A stretch of DNA of 64,000 bases, taken from contig NZ_JAAOXD010000003.1 in NCBI RefSeq assembly GCF_014694315.1, positions 884,985 through 948,984 of the forward strand. Reading direction: 5' to 3'. A program made the position numbers and the translations under genes. Shown here one piece after another: positions 44,813 to 53,804 of this stretch. The notes below the pieces were generated by a model. That model did no database searches and was not told where the DNA came from. It saw only the letters and a list, made by a program, of their open reading frames with translations. The DNA is from Arthrobacter ipis (GTDB taxonomy: Bacteria > Actinomycetota > Actinomycetes > Actinomycetales > Micrococcaceae). The first letter of the stretch is position 1, and each line of letters starts with the position of its first letter.

Positions 44813-46336
44813 ATGACACAACAGACTGTTGAACATGTTGGCCTTCTGCTCCGCGATGCCCGCGGGCAGAAAGGGTGGACCCAGGGCCAGTTGGCCGCGG
44901 AACTCGGCACCAGCCAAAGTGCCGTGGCCCGCATGGAACAGGGCAAGCAGAACATGAGCCTGAAAATGATCCAGCGCCTGGAGGCCATCTTCGGCCGCAG
45001 CTTCGTCCAGCTCGGCAAATCCCAGATGACCCACCTCCGCGTAGAGGGCGGCAGGACGCTGTCGGGCTCCGTCGACGTCAACACCAGCAAGAACGCCGGG
45101 GTCGCCCTCCTATGCGCCAGCCTCATCAACCGTGGCACCACCACGCTGCGCCGGCTGGCCCGCATCGAGGAAGTCAACCGAATCGTCGAGGTTCTGAGCA
45201 GCATTGGCGTCGAATGCACCTGGCTCAACGACAACGACCTCCGCCTCCGCCGGCCCGCGAATCTGGACCTGGCGTCCATGGACGCCGAGGCTGCGCGCCG
45301 GACCCGCAGCGTCATCATGCTGCTGGGCCCGCTGCTTGACGTGACCGATGAATACCGGCTGCCCTACGCCGGCGGCTGCGACCTGGGCATCCGGACCGTG
45401 GAGCCGCATATGCAGGCACTGCGGCAGTTCGGTCTGTCCGTGGAGGCCAGTTCCGGCTTCTACAGCGTGCAGGCACCTCCCACTGACGAACTGGACAGGT
45501 CCTTCGTGCTGACCGAGCGCGGCGACACCGTTACGGAGAACGCCATCATGGCCGCCGCCCACCGCCGCGGCACCACGGTCATCCGCAACGCCAGCCCCAA
45601 CTACATGGTCCAGGACCTCTGCTTCTACCTGCAGCGGCTGGGCGTGGAGATCGACGGCGTCGGAACCACCACGCTGAAGATCACCGGCAAACCGACCATC
45701 GACGTCGACATTGAGTACTTCCCCTCGGAAGACCCCATCGAGGCGATGAGCCTCATCACCGCCGGCATTGTCACCAACTCAGAGGTGACCATCCGCCGGG
45801 TGCCCATCGAATTCATGGAGATCGAGCTGGCCACCCTGGAGCAGATGGGCCAGCAGCTGGAGGTCTCCGGCGAGTACATGGCCCGTAACGGGCGCACCCG
45901 GCTGGTGGACGTGACCACGAAGCCCTCGGAGCTGCGCGCGCCGGAGGACAAGATCCACCCGATGCCGTTCCCGGGGCTGAACATCGACAACCTGCCGTTC
46001 TTCGCGGTGATCGCGGGCAACGCCGAGGGCCAGACCATGATCCACGACTGGGTCTACGAGAACCGCGCGATCTACTTGACGGAGCTGAACAAACTGGGTG
46101 CCCGGATACAGCTCCTGGACCCGCACCGCATCTACGTCAACGGCCCCACGCGCTGGCGTGCCGCGGAGGTGGGCTGCCCGCCCGCGCTGCGTCCCGCTGC
46201 CTGCCTCCTCCTGGCCATGCTGGCGGCCCGCGGAGTTTCCGAGCTGCGCAACATCTATGTCATCGAGCGCGGCTACGAGGACCTCGCGGAACGGCTTAAC
46301 ACCATCGGCGCCAAGATCGAGTACTTCCAGGACTGA
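44813..46336 (+). CDS. HTH-domain / MurA-like enolpyruvyl transferase fusion
   Basis: A 507-aa fusion. Residues about 8-65 are a Cro/CI-type HTH ([38 protein letters not shown]). Residues about 70-507 match UDP-GlcNAc enolpyruvyl transferase (MurA/EPSP fold). MurA catalytic features are kept: K92-N93 in TSKNAG, C189 in YAGGCDLG (the fosfomycin-target Cys), the FPSED Asp and an Arg in [12 protein letters not shown]. It could be an active or specialised second MurA whose DNA binding reports on cell-wall precursor level. Whether another MurA exists is not visible here. No SD precedes the ATG at 44813. Confidence 0.88.
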   Translation: MTQQTVEHVGLLLRDARGQKGWTQGQLAAELGTSQSAVARMEQGKQNMSLKMIQRLEAIFGRSFVQLGKSQMTHLRVEGGRTLSGSVDVNTSKNAGVALLCASLINRGTTTLRRLARIEEVNRIVEVLSSIGVECTWLNDNDLRLRRPANLDLASMDAEAARRTRSVIMLLGPLLDVTDEYRLPYAGGCDLGIRTVEPHMQALRQFGLSVEASSGFYSVQAPPTDELDRSFVLTERGDTVTENAIMAAAHRRGTTVIRNASPNYMVQDLCFYLQRLGVEIDGVGTTTLKITGKPTIDVDIEYFPSEDPIEAMSLITAGIVTNSEVTIRRVPIEFMEIELATLEQMGQQLEVSGEYMARNGRTRLVDVTTKPSELRAPEDKIHPMPFPGLNIDNLPFFAVIAGNAEGQTMIHDWVYENRAIYLTELNKLGARIQLLDPHRIYVNGPTRWRAAEVGCPPALRPAACLLLAMLAARGVSELRNIYVIERGYEDLAERLNTIGAKIEYFQD

Positions 46337-46345
46337 CGATAAACC

Positions 46346-46413
46346 AAGCGCGAACGGACACTTGGGCCCCTTGTGGCGCGCCCTTCAAGGGCCCCAAGTG
46401 TCCGTTCGCGCTT
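46346..46413. repeat. Long inverted repeat (28-bp arms)
   Basis: Arms 46346-46373 and 46386-46413 are complementary over 28 bp except one internal C-C mismatch. The 12-base loop contains GGCGCGCC. It lies directly after the HTH-MurA stop and before the ligase gene. It is too long for an ordinary terminator but may act as one in either direction. Confidence 0.85.
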
Positions 46414-46458
46414 CGTCATGTCGGGGACGTTTCCGTTGGTCTGGCGCACAATGTAGGC

Positions 46459-47694
46459 ATGCGGACTTTTGGCGTGGAGGAAGAGCTCCTGATCGTCGAT
46501 CCGGACAGCGGGGAACCGCTGGCGCTCGCCGATGCCCTGCTGGCGCGCCGCAAACTCGCTGCCGACGACGCCCCGGGCAGGCCCCGGCTGGTGAAGAAAA
46601 AGGCCGAAACCAAGTGCGACGACGACGAAATGGGCCTGAGCGCAGAACTCAAGCTCGAGCAGATCGAGACGCAGACACGCCCGTGCCTGGACCATGCGGA
46701 ACTGCTGCGCCAGATCCGCGCCGGCAGGGCACTGGCTGACGAAGCCGCCCAGGGCCACGATGCGCGGATTGCGGCCCTGGCCACCTCGCCGCTGGCCCTC
46801 TCCAGCCACACCACGCCGGACCCGCGCTACGCCAGGATGCTGGAACGGTTCGGCCTGACCGCCCAGGAGCAGCTCACCTGCGGCTTCCATGTGCACACCT
46901 ACATCGAATCCGCCGACGAAGGCGTGGCAGTGCTGGACAGGATCCGGGACAAGCTGGCCGTCCTGATCGCGCTCAGTGCCAACTCCCCGTTCTGGAACGG
47001 CGTGGAAACCGGGTTCGAGAGCTACCGGACGCAGGCCTGGAACCGCTGGCCGTCGTCGGGCCCGTCCGCCATCTACGGCAATCTGTCCACCTACCGCCGC
47101 ACGGTGAGCCGGCTGCTGGATAGCGGAGTGGTGCTGGACGAGGGGATGATCTATTTCGACGCGCGCCTCTCCCGGAACCATCCCACCGTGGAGGTGCGGG
47201 TGGCCGACGTCTGCCTCCGCGCCGAGGACGCCGCGCTGATCGCCGTCCTGGTCCGTGCGCTCGTGGAATCGGCATGCCGGGAATGGCGTGAGGGCGTGGA
47301 GCCGGCACCCGTGCCAACGGTGCTGCTGCGGATGGCCGCCTGGCAGGCCAGCAACTTTGGCCTGCGCGGTGAACTGCTGGACTTCGGCAGCTTCCGGCCC
47401 GTGCCTGCCGAAGACGTGGTGGACTCCCTGGTCGATTTCCTGGAGCCGGTGCTGTCCGAGAACGGCGAAATTGAACTGGCCCGGCAGGGCGTCGAGGCAA
47501 TCTTCGCACGCGGCACCGGCGCTGCTGAGCAGCGCGGCATCCGCCAGGTGGTGCTGGACAAAGCAGAGCCCGACGACGGCGGGCTGGGCGCCGTCGTCGC
47601 GCACGCCGTGCGCGCCACGCACAAGGGAACCGGGGAGTACGTCGGCCCCGATGCCGCGGACGCCCCGGAACTCTTGCGCGTCCGCCAGCTCTAA
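46459..47694 (+). CDS. Carboxylate-amine ligase, glutamate-cysteine ligase 2 (YbdK) family
   Basis: A 411-aa ATP-grasp-like GCS2-family enzyme. Signature parts: [13 protein letters not shown] (ATP and metal site), [14 protein letters not shown] (about residues 57-70), [11 protein letters not shown] (HVH motif), NSPFWNG and [13 protein letters not shown]. Members of the YbdK group form gamma-glutamyl or related amide bonds; true glutamate-cysteine ligase activity is weak in E. coli YbdK. The product here is unknown. Many actinobacteria make mycothiol instead of glutathione. ATG 46459 has only a weak SD. Confidence 0.9.
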   Translation: MRTFGVEEELLIVDPDSGEPLALADALLARRKLAADDAPGRPRLVKKKAETKCDDDEMGLSAELKLEQIETQTRPCLDHAELLRQIRAGRALADEAAQGHDARIAALATSPLALSSHTTPDPRYARMLERFGLTAQEQLTCGFHVHTYIESADEGVAVLDRIRDKLAVLIALSANSPFWNGVETGFESYRTQAWNRWPSSGPSAIYGNLSTYRRTVSRLLDSGVVLDEGMIYFDARLSRNHPTVEVRVADVCLRAEDAALIAVLVRALVESACREWREGVEPAPVPTVLLRMAAWQASNFGLRGELLDFGSFRPVPAEDVVDSLVDFLEPVLSENGEIELARQGVEAIFARGTGAAEQRGIRQVVLDKAEPDDGGLGAVVAHAVRATHKGTGEYVGPDAADAPELLRVRQL

Positions 47695-47840
47695 CTCCTC
47701 GCTCTGACTCCGCGCACTGACCCGCACAGTCCGCGCTCATGGGGCCGGAATGTTTCCGGTGGTCATTTTGCGGTAAACCACGTGAAACGTCGGCTGGCTA
47801 GTGTGAAAGCACAACACCCGCCCGGGGGAAGGAATAGACC

Positions 47841-48494
47841 ATGCGCGTAGGAATCATCAGGGCTTTAACCACCACCGACCGGCGACTGCTCAACTCGCAC
47901 GGAAAGCTGCTCCGCGACACCTTCGGCTTCGATGTCACCACCCGGTGCATTCCGGACCAGCCCTCGGGAGTCTATGACGCTGACTCGTTGCAGGGTGCCG
48001 TGCCCAAGGTAGTGGAGCTTGCACTGGACATGGCTTCGGACGTCGACGCACTGATCATCAGCTGCGCCGCCGATCCCGGGTTGCCGGAGGTGCGCGCCCT
48101 GCTGGACATTCCCGTGATCGGTGCCGGCTCCGCGGCGGCTGCGGCAGCACTCGCCTTCGGCGGCCGGGTGGGAGTGCTTGGCCTCAAGCACTCAGTGCCC
48201 GGTCCCATATCCGACGCCCTCGGCGACCGCATGCTCCTGATCGATGGCCCCGAGAGTGTGGAGACGCCGGACGGCTTCCTGCTGCCAACAGGCATCTTCG
48301 ATGCGCTTGCCGCCGCACACATGCTGGCGGACGCCGGCGCGGATGTCATTCTCGAGGCGAGTGCCGGGCTGACGAGCATCGGCATGACGGACGTCCTGCG
48401 GCGCAGGTTGGGGATCCCCGTCATTGACCCCGTCACGGCTGCCGGCTCCGTGCTTATCTCTGCCGTGGCAGCCCGCGAGCTTCAGCCCGTTTGA
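47841..48494 (+). CDS. Asp/Glu racemase-superfamily protein, single-cysteine form
   Basis: A 217-aa protein of the aspartate/glutamate (hydantoin) racemase fold. The first catalytic Cys is in IISCAADPGL (about residue 74). The equivalent second site reads ILEASAGLTS, where Cys of the usual GCAG/GCTH is Ser. A two-base racemase mechanism is therefore unlikely; decarboxylase, isomerase or AroM-like functions are alternatives. The N-terminal MRVGIIRALTTTDRRLL and PVIGAGSAAAAAALAFGGRVGVLGL are family-like. ATG 47841 has GGGGGAAGGA upstream. Its stop is 2 bases from the convergent large gene. Confidence 0.82.
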   Translation: MRVGIIRALTTTDRRLLNSHGKLLRDTFGFDVTTRCIPDQPSGVYDADSLQGAVPKVVELALDMASDVDALIISCAADPGLPEVRALLDIPVIGAGSAAAAAALAFGGRVGVLGLKHSVPGPISDALGDRMLLIDGPESVETPDGFLLPTGIFDALAAAHMLADAGADVILEASAGLTSIGMTDVLRRRLGIPVIDPVTAAGSVLISAVAARELQPV

Positions 48495-48496
48495 GC

Positions 48497-51040
48497 TTAC
48501 GGCTGCCTGAGCCTTCCCCGGAACGGCCGCCAGCCACTCCGCCCCATCAGGCCCATGACGCGAGTGCACAGCGCCCAGTATGCAATCCCGGCCGCCAGGG
48601 ACGCCGCCACGGCAAGGGCCGGGCTGGTCGCTGCCAGCAGCGGGTAGACCAGCCAGTGCACCAGGTATGCGTAGAGGGAAGCGCTGGCCAGAAGCACCGT
48701 CAGGCGCTGCAGTCCCCTGGGCACGGCAAGGGTGGGCAGCCAGGTGAGCAGCAGGATTCCGGCAACAAGCGTCAGCTCACGGTTCGCATCCCCGAAAAAG
48801 CACCCGGGGACCGTGAGGATCGCGAGGACTGACACCGCACACCGCTGAACCACTGTCCGGGTCCGGGCAATGGCCCAACCCAGGACAAACAGCCACAGGG
48901 TCGGGGACGGGTGGGGAACACCGGGATCCACGATGTCGTAGCGCGAGAGCAGCGCGAAGCCGGTAAGGGCAAGCGGAAAGAGCAGCGGGAACCGCCGCTC
49001 CGCCCGGTCCGCCCAGGGCATGGCCAGCAGGGCCGCCATGCCCAGGAGGATGTAGACCAGCACCTCGATGAACCAGAAATGCCACTGCGTGGTCACAGCT
49101 TCGGGGCCGACCACGGAGTTCAGGAGCAGGACATTGGCCAGCGTATACCGGTCGGTGATCAGGTAGGCCACTCCGATGAACGCCGTGCTGGGCAGCGCCA
49201 CCCTGGCGACGCTGGTGAGCTGGCGCCGGAACCGGGGAAACCGTTCCCCGCTGAGCTGGAAGCGGGCGAAATTGTAGCCGGCCACCGCCATCAGCACGTG
49301 GGCCATACCCGGCCATTTCATCAGCCCCACGTGGGTGCCGACGATGAGCACAATGGCCACGGCCCGCAGCACGATGCTGGTCTCGATCGGGGCAAAGAAC
49401 CGCCGCATCTTTCCGGCTGGCTTAGTCCCTGGCTGCTGCTCCAGGTCGCGGACCGGCGTCACGTGCCAGTCCGGCGGGAGATGGCCCAGCAGCTGCTCCA
49501 GGCGGACGGACGTGGCCACATAGGACAGCGAGTCGCCGCCGAGCGAGACGAACGTATCGCCGTCGCCGATGCCGGGGCGCTCCAGAGTGTCTTGGAAGAT
49601 CCGCCGCACGTCGTCCGGTCGGGAGCGGTCCGGCCCCGCGCCGGACGGCGCCGGCTCAGAGAGCGCCGGTGTTGAGAGGGCCAGGACCGCCGGGTAGTCC
49701 ACCTTCCCGGTGGCCAGGCGGGGGAGATGCTCGACGGCGTGCAGCTCCAGGGCCGTACGGGGCAGCCCGATACCCTGGGCGAGGACCTTGGACAGCAGCT
49801 GGGCGTCGTGGCTGCCTTCGACGGCGACCACAAGGCCCTGGTCGGTGCCGGCGCTTGCCGCTTCAACGCCCAGGTCACCCAGGATGCGCTCCACCTGGCC
49901 GAGGTCAACCCGGAGGCCAACGATCTTGACGAACCGGCTGCGCCGCCCCACCACTTCATAGACGCCGGCGGGGTGTTTCCGGGCCAGATCGCCGGTGCGG
50001 AGTTCGTGGACCGTGCGGCCGGCGCCCAGATCTTCCGGTGTCTCCGCGTAGCCGAGCATGACATTGGGCCCGGTGTAAACGAGTTCGCCGTGCTCGAGGC
50101 CGGGAACCGGCTCGATGCGGAAGGCGCCGCCGGGAACCGGGATGCCGATGGCGCCCGGGTGTTCGGCGGCCAGCGCGGGCGGAAGGTAGGCCATCCGGGC
50201 GGTGGCTTCCGTCTGGCCGTACATCACGAACAGCTCCCAGCCCTTCCGGCGGCCGAGCTCGGCATAGCTCTGCACGCGTTCGGGGGCGAGCCGGCCTCCT
50301 GCCTGCGTGACATATCGCAGGCCGGGGAGGTCGATGCCGGCAAAGCCCACCCGCTCCAGCAGCTCGAACGTGTACGGCACCGCCGCGAACGACGTCGCCC
50401 CGCCGGTACGGAAAAGCTCCCAGAAGCACGGGTCAACAACGGACAGGTCCGTGAGTACCAGGCCCGCACCCCGCAGCAGGTGGCTGTTGATCACGGACAG
50501 CCCGTAGCAGTAGGACATCGGCAGCGTGGTTGCGGCGCGGTCTTCCGGGCCGATGTCCAGATATTCGGCAATCGACTCCGCATTGGCCTGCAGACTGGCG
50601 GAGGACAGGCGCACCAGCTTGGGCGAACCCGTGGAGCCGGACGTGCTGAGCAGCAGCGCGAGGTCCGGATGGAGTTCGTGCCTGGTTCCGGGCCTTCGCT
50701 CCTCAAACAATGTCTCTCCGTTGGCTGAGCGCAGCACCACATCGGGGTCGTACGCGGCCACCAGGGACTCGAGTGCCGCCGGCTTGTCCTCCGGCAGCAG
50801 GATCAGCGGGTGACCGCCTACCAGGGCGGCGAGATACGCCACCAGCGAGTCGACGTCGTTCGCTGCAGCCAGTGCCACGAGGCGCCGTTGCGTGCCCAGC
50901 CGGAGGGCGAGGGCATCAACCCTGCGTGCCAGGTCCCGGTAGGTGAGAGTGAAATTGTCGGTAAGGATGGCGGGCCTGTCCCCGTGGCCGGCCAGATCGG
51001 CGGCGAAGGGTACCCGCGCGAAATCAAGCTGCGTGGTCAC
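48497..51040 (-). CDS. Adenylation domain - PCP - membrane acyltransferase fusion
   Basis: An 847-aa three-part protein. Residues about 10-450 are an AMP-binding (adenylation) domain with LLLSTSGSTGSPK, FVMYGQTEATARM, LRTGDLARK and ATGKVDYPAVL. Residues about 460-535 are a peptidyl carrier with LGGDSL (Ser near 502, the phosphopantetheine site). Residues about 550-840 form an acyltransferase-3 type membrane domain of about ten helices with GTHVGLMKW near its start. It should activate a carboxylic or amino acid, load it on the carrier and transfer it to a membrane acceptor. The start is GTG at 51040, with no SD. An IdeR box overlaps the promoter, so low iron probably induces it. Confidence 0.9.
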   Translation of the reverse strand: MTTQLDFARVPFAADLAGHGDRPAILTDNFTLTYRDLARRVDALALRLGTQRRLVALAAANDVDSLVAYLAALVGGHPLILLPEDKPAALESLVAAYDPDVVLRSANGETLFEERRPGTRHELHPDLALLLSTSGSTGSPKLVRLSSASLQANAESIAEYLDIGPEDRAATTLPMSYCYGLSVINSHLLRGAGLVLTDLSVVDPCFWELFRTGGATSFAAVPYTFELLERVGFAGIDLPGLRYVTQAGGRLAPERVQSYAELGRRKGWELFVMYGQTEATARMAYLPPALAAEHPGAIGIPVPGGAFRIEPVPGLEHGELVYTGPNVMLGYAETPEDLGAGRTVHELRTGDLARKHPAGVYEVVGRRSRFVKIVGLRVDLGQVERILGDLGVEAASAGTDQGLVVAVEGSHDAQLLSKVLAQGIGLPRTALELHAVEHLPRLATGKVDYPAVLALSTPALSEPAPSGAGPDRSRPDDVRRIFQDTLERPGIGDGDTFVSLGGDSLSYVATSVRLEQLLGHLPPDWHVTPVRDLEQQPGTKPAGKMRRFFAPIETSIVLRAVAIVLIVGTHVGLMKWPGMAHVLMAVAGYNFARFQLSGERFPRFRRQLTSVARVALPSTAFIGVAYLITDRYTLANVLLLNSVVGPEAVTTQWHFWFIEVLVYILLGMAALLAMPWADRAERRFPLLFPLALTGFALLSRYDIVDPGVPHPSPTLWLFVLGWAIARTRTVVQRCAVSVLAILTVPGCFFGDANRELTLVAGILLLTWLPTLAVPRGLQRLTVLLASASLYAYLVHWLVYPLLAATSPALAVAASLAAGIAYWALCTRVMGLMGRSGWRPFRGRLRQP

Positions 51041-51049
51041 CGCATGAGG

Positions 51050-51055
51050 ATATTA
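51050..51055 (-). promoter_or_regulatory. -10 box of the adenylation-PCP-acyltransferase gene
   Basis: On the minus strand TAATAT, read from 51055 to 51050, fits TANNNT. Seven bases downstream is about 51043, three bases before the GTG start at 51040, so the mRNA is nearly leaderless. It overlaps the IdeR box by three bases. Confidence 0.5.
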
Positions 51056-51071
51056 GTTAAGGCTTACCTAA
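51053..51071. promoter_or_regulatory. IdeR/DtxR iron box
   Basis: TTAGTTAAGGCTTACCTAA matches the 19-bp IdeR/DtxR consensus TTAGGTTAGGCTAACCTAA at 16 of 19 positions by eye. It overlaps the -10 of the adenylation-PCP-acyltransferase gene, where Fe-loaded IdeR would repress. Confidence 0.8.
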
Positions 51072-51107
51072 GTAAAACCGTCCCGGTGCCTGTTACGCCG
51101 AGCGGTA

Positions 51108-51584
51108 CTAAAGCCGTACGGCGTCATGCGAGGTCGGGGCGGCCTTGTGGCTCTGTCCGGCGGACTCCCGCTGGCCCTTCATTACGTACATCAGTTGCCG
51201 GGGAGCTGGTTGCGGCGGCTCGGCAGCTGCCGCCGGCCTGCACAGCGGCGAACCGGGAGCCTCCGACGGCGTGCGCTTCGTGCCGAATCCCTGCCTGCGG
51301 TGGTCGGGCCGTGCCGGCAGAACCTGGGCCGGTGCTGGCGCCGGAACGGCCGCCTGAACCTGAGCCCCTGTCACCGAAGCGGACCCTGTCACCGGAGCTG
51401 CCGCAGGCGAGAGGTCCGCGATGAGCCCCGTCCCGGCGCATTCGCGGACGTCGGCGATGCCGGCCGCAGCCGCGCGCTTGTCCTCGAAAGGTGCGGAGAT
51501 GGCCAGCACGGATCCATCGGGGGCCTTCAGCCGGAACCGGAACTGGGACTCTGCGTCAACAAAAACTTCGAATACTGCGGCCAT
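51108..51584 (-). CDS. YegP-family (DUF1508) protein
   Basis: A 158-aa protein with one N-terminal DUF1508 unit (about residues 3-55: FEVFVDAESQFRFRLKAPDGSVLAIS) followed by a Pro/Ala/Gln-rich disordered tail of 100 residues. DUF1508 proteins are usually one or two units; the tail is unusual. The ATG at 51584 has AAGGA five bases upstream. The function is unknown. The 248 bases upstream (51585-51832) hold no recognised feature. The gene end is 37 bases from the IdeR box. Confidence 0.8.
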   Translation of the reverse strand: MAAVFEVFVDAESQFRFRLKAPDGSVLAISAPFEDKRAAAAGIADVRECAGTGLIADLSPAAAPVTGSASVTGAQVQAAVPAPAPAQVLPARPDHRRQGFGTKRTPSEAPGSPLCRPAAAAEPPQPAPRQLMYVMKGQRESAGQSHKAAPTSHDAVRL

Positions 51585-51832
51585 GGCGGTCCTTCCGGTC
51601 AGGGAGGCTGCACGCAGCGTCTTCGCGGCCGCGGCCCCGAACGCATCGCTGCGTCTGTCCTTGGGTGGGGTGCTGAACCGACTGGGTTTAGTCGGTTCAT
51701 CGGTGTTATTAGAGTCTGCCCAGTGCACTCGGAGCCTAACAAGACCAGCCGTGTAAACCCTGGGTAAACCCTGCTGGTCCACCCACTAAACCGTGCCGCA
51801 CCTGCGTTCTCAAGGACGCCAGAAATGAGAAG

Positions 51833-53041
51833 TCAGATCTGCTTGAGTGCCTGTTCCAGGTCCGCGACGAGGTCATCCGCGTCCTCCAGGCCGACGGACA
51901 GCCGCACCACTCCATCGCTGAGCCCGATCGCGGCACGACCTTCCGGTCCCATGGCCCGGTGCGTCGTGGTGGCGGGGTGGGTGATCAGCGACTTGGCGTC
52001 GCCCAGATTGTTGGAAATGTCGATGATCTTCAGGGCGTCCAGCAGCGCGAAGGCGGCCTCCTTGCCCGACTGGCCGGCCGTCGTCGCAAGCTCCAGCGTG
52101 AGGACGGTGCCGCCGGCCTTCATCTGGTTGGCCGCCAGTTCGTACTGCGGGTGCGACTTGAGCAGCGGGTACTTCACCCAGTTGACGGCGGGCTGGGCCT
52201 CCAGCCATTCGGCCAGGCGCAGCGCCGTGGCGGACGAGTGGTTGACGCGCAGCGCCATGGTCTCCAGGCCCTTGGTGAGGACCCAGGCATTGAATGAGGA
52301 GAGCGCCGGACCAGTGTGGCGCATAAGCTGCTTGACCGGGCCGTCGATGAATTCCTTGGTGCCCAGGATGGCTCCGCCCATCACCCGGCCCTGGCCGTCG
52401 ATGTGCTTGGTGCCGGAGTAGACCACCACGTCCGCGCCCAGGTCCCCGCAGCGCTGCAGCAGCGGGGTGGCGAAGACGTTGTCCGCCACAACCTTGGCGC
52501 CGGCGGCGTGGGCAAGTTCGCTGACCGCCGCAATGTCCACGATTTCCTGCATGGGATTGGACGGGGATTCGAAGAAGACGGCCGTGGTGGGCACCGAGAG
52601 GGCGGCACGCCACTGCTCGAGGTCCGGACCGTCCACGAACACCGTCTCCACACCCCAGCGCGGCAGGATTTCGTTGAGGATCACGAAGCAGGAGCCGAAC
52701 AAGGAACGGCTGGCGACCACGCGGTCCCCGGCCCCGAGCAGTGCGCCCAGGGCGGTGAACACGGCGGACATCCCGGACGCCGTCGCAAAGCACGCCTCGG
52801 TGCCTTCGAGCAGGCGGAGCCGTTCCTGGAAGGTGGCCACGGACGGGTTGCCGTAGCGCGAGTAGACGAAGCGTTCGTCCTCGCCCGTGAAGGCACGCTC
52901 CGCGGCTTCGGCGGACTCGTAGACGAACCCGGAGTTCAGGAAAACGGGCTCGGTGGTTTCCTGGAAATTGGTACGGTCAAGCCCGCCGCGGACGGCCTGG
53001 GTATCGGGGCTCCAGCCGGCGGCGTCGTGATTGAAGGTCAA
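51833..53041 (-). CDS. metZ: O-succinylhomoserine sulfhydrylase
   Basis: MetZ forms homocysteine from O-succinylhomoserine and sulfide, in the methionine pathway; O-acetyl use is possible. At 402 aa it is a Cys/Met-metabolism PLP enzyme: YSRYGNPSVATFQERL, SGMSAVFTALGALLGAGDRVVASRSLFGS, and PLP lysine in VVYSGTKHIDGQG (about K210). GGTVLTLEL and SVGLEDADDLVADL end the protein. The start is TTG at 53041, one base after the rhodanese stop, so translation is coupled. It is the last gene of a SAM-IV-like-riboswitch operon. Confidence 0.93.
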   Translation of the reverse strand: MTFNHDAAGWSPDTQAVRGGLDRTNFQETTEPVFLNSGFVYESAEAAERAFTGEDERFVYSRYGNPSVATFQERLRLLEGTEACFATASGMSAVFTALGALLGAGDRVVASRSLFGSCFVILNEILPRWGVETVFVDGPDLEQWRAALSVPTTAVFFESPSNPMQEIVDIAAVSELAHAAGAKVVADNVFATPLLQRCGDLGADVVVYSGTKHIDGQGRVMGGAILGTKEFIDGPVKQLMRHTGPALSSFNAWVLTKGLETMALRVNHSSATALRLAEWLEAQPAVNWVKYPLLKSHPQYELAANQMKAGGTVLTLELATTAGQSGKEAAFALLDALKIIDISNNLGDAKSLITHPATTTHRAMGPEGRAAIGLSDGVVRLSVGLEDADDLVADLEQALKQI

Positions 53042-53042
53042 C

Positions 53043-53453
53043 TTAGTTCTTTCCCAGGTTCGTCGGCAGGCCGCGGTTCTTCCAGCCGTTCACGGTGCGC
53101 TCACCGTATCGGTCGGGTTCGCCCTCGAAGCCTTCGAGGACGTTGTAGGCGGTGAAACCCGCCTGGGTGGCGGCGATTGCCGCCGCGATGGAGCGCTGGC
53201 CGGAGCGGCACAGGAAAACCAGCTCCACGCCCGTATCCTCCGGCGCCTGCTGCTTCAGCTGCTCCACGAAGTCGGGGTTGGGGATGCCGCCGGGAAAGGT
53301 CCACTGAATGAACAGGGGATCGTTGTCCGTTGCCTTAGTGTCCGGAACACCGATGTGCGCCCATTCGCCCTCGGTGCGGACATCCACCAGGACGGCGCCC
53401 TGTTCAAGCTTTGCCCAGGCGTCCTGCGGGGTGAGGTCTCCCGCGTAGCTCAT
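53043..53453 (-). CDS. Rhodanese-like sulfurtransferase
   Basis: A 136-aa single rhodanese domain with the active-site loop CRSGQRS (Cys near residue 83) after VELVFL. VLVDVRTEGEWAHIGVPDT is the family start. It may carry persulfide or thiosulfate sulfur. It lies between DUF1737 and metZ, so it could feed sulfide or a persulfide to MetZ (inference). Its ATGA start overlaps the DUF1737 stop by four bases. Confidence 0.92.
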   Translation of the reverse strand: MSYAGDLTPQDAWAKLEQGAVLVDVRTEGEWAHIGVPDTKATDNDPLFIQWTFPGGIPNPDFVEQLKQQAPEDTGVELVFLCRSGQRSIAAAIAATQAGFTAYNVLEGFEGEPDRYGERTVNGWKNRGLPTNLGKN

Positions 53454-53758
53454 GCGTGGCCCTCGTAAGCTTCTTCGGCGAGGTCCTCGTCGGAGTCCAG
53501 CCGGTCCACGGCGGTGGCGACGGCGGCGTCTGCGCTGGCGATGGCGGCGGGCAGGACGACGGCCTGGGCCACGATGACGCCGGTGCCGTTGAAGGTGGCG
53601 GCAGGGCTGCCGTGCAGCACGTACCCCTCGGCAAGGGCAGCCGAGACGCGCTCACAGAACGCACGGTCGTCCGGCCCCGTGATTAGGCGGTAGGACAGCT
53701 TTTCCTCGGGTTTATCCTGCTGGGACGGCAGCGTTGCTACGGCGGGGGCGTCTGACAC
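53450..53758 (-). CDS. DUF1737-domain protein
   Basis: A 102-aa protein with a DUF1737 unit (YRLITGPDDRAFCERVSAALAEGYVLHGSPAATFNG, about residues 23-58), and an acidic C-terminus. The family is of unknown function. It is the first gene of the riboswitch-controlled metZ operon; its GTG start at 53758 has AAGGAGAT upstream. A link to methionine or sulfur metabolism is inferred from context only. Confidence 0.85.
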   Translation of the reverse strand: MSDAPAVATLPSQQDKPEEKLSYRLITGPDDRAFCERVSAALAEGYVLHGSPAATFNGTGVIVAQAVVLPAAIASADAAVATAVDRLDSDEDLAEEAYEGHA

Positions 53759-53804
53759 GACGGATCTCCTTTTCTCACGCTTGCAGCTCGAAGTGGTCGA
53801 TATG

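Noticed and set aside
48497..51040. Part of a siderophore gene cluster
   Set aside because: Iron control is likely, but no hydroxylase, NIS/NRPS partner or siderophore uptake genes lie in the window.
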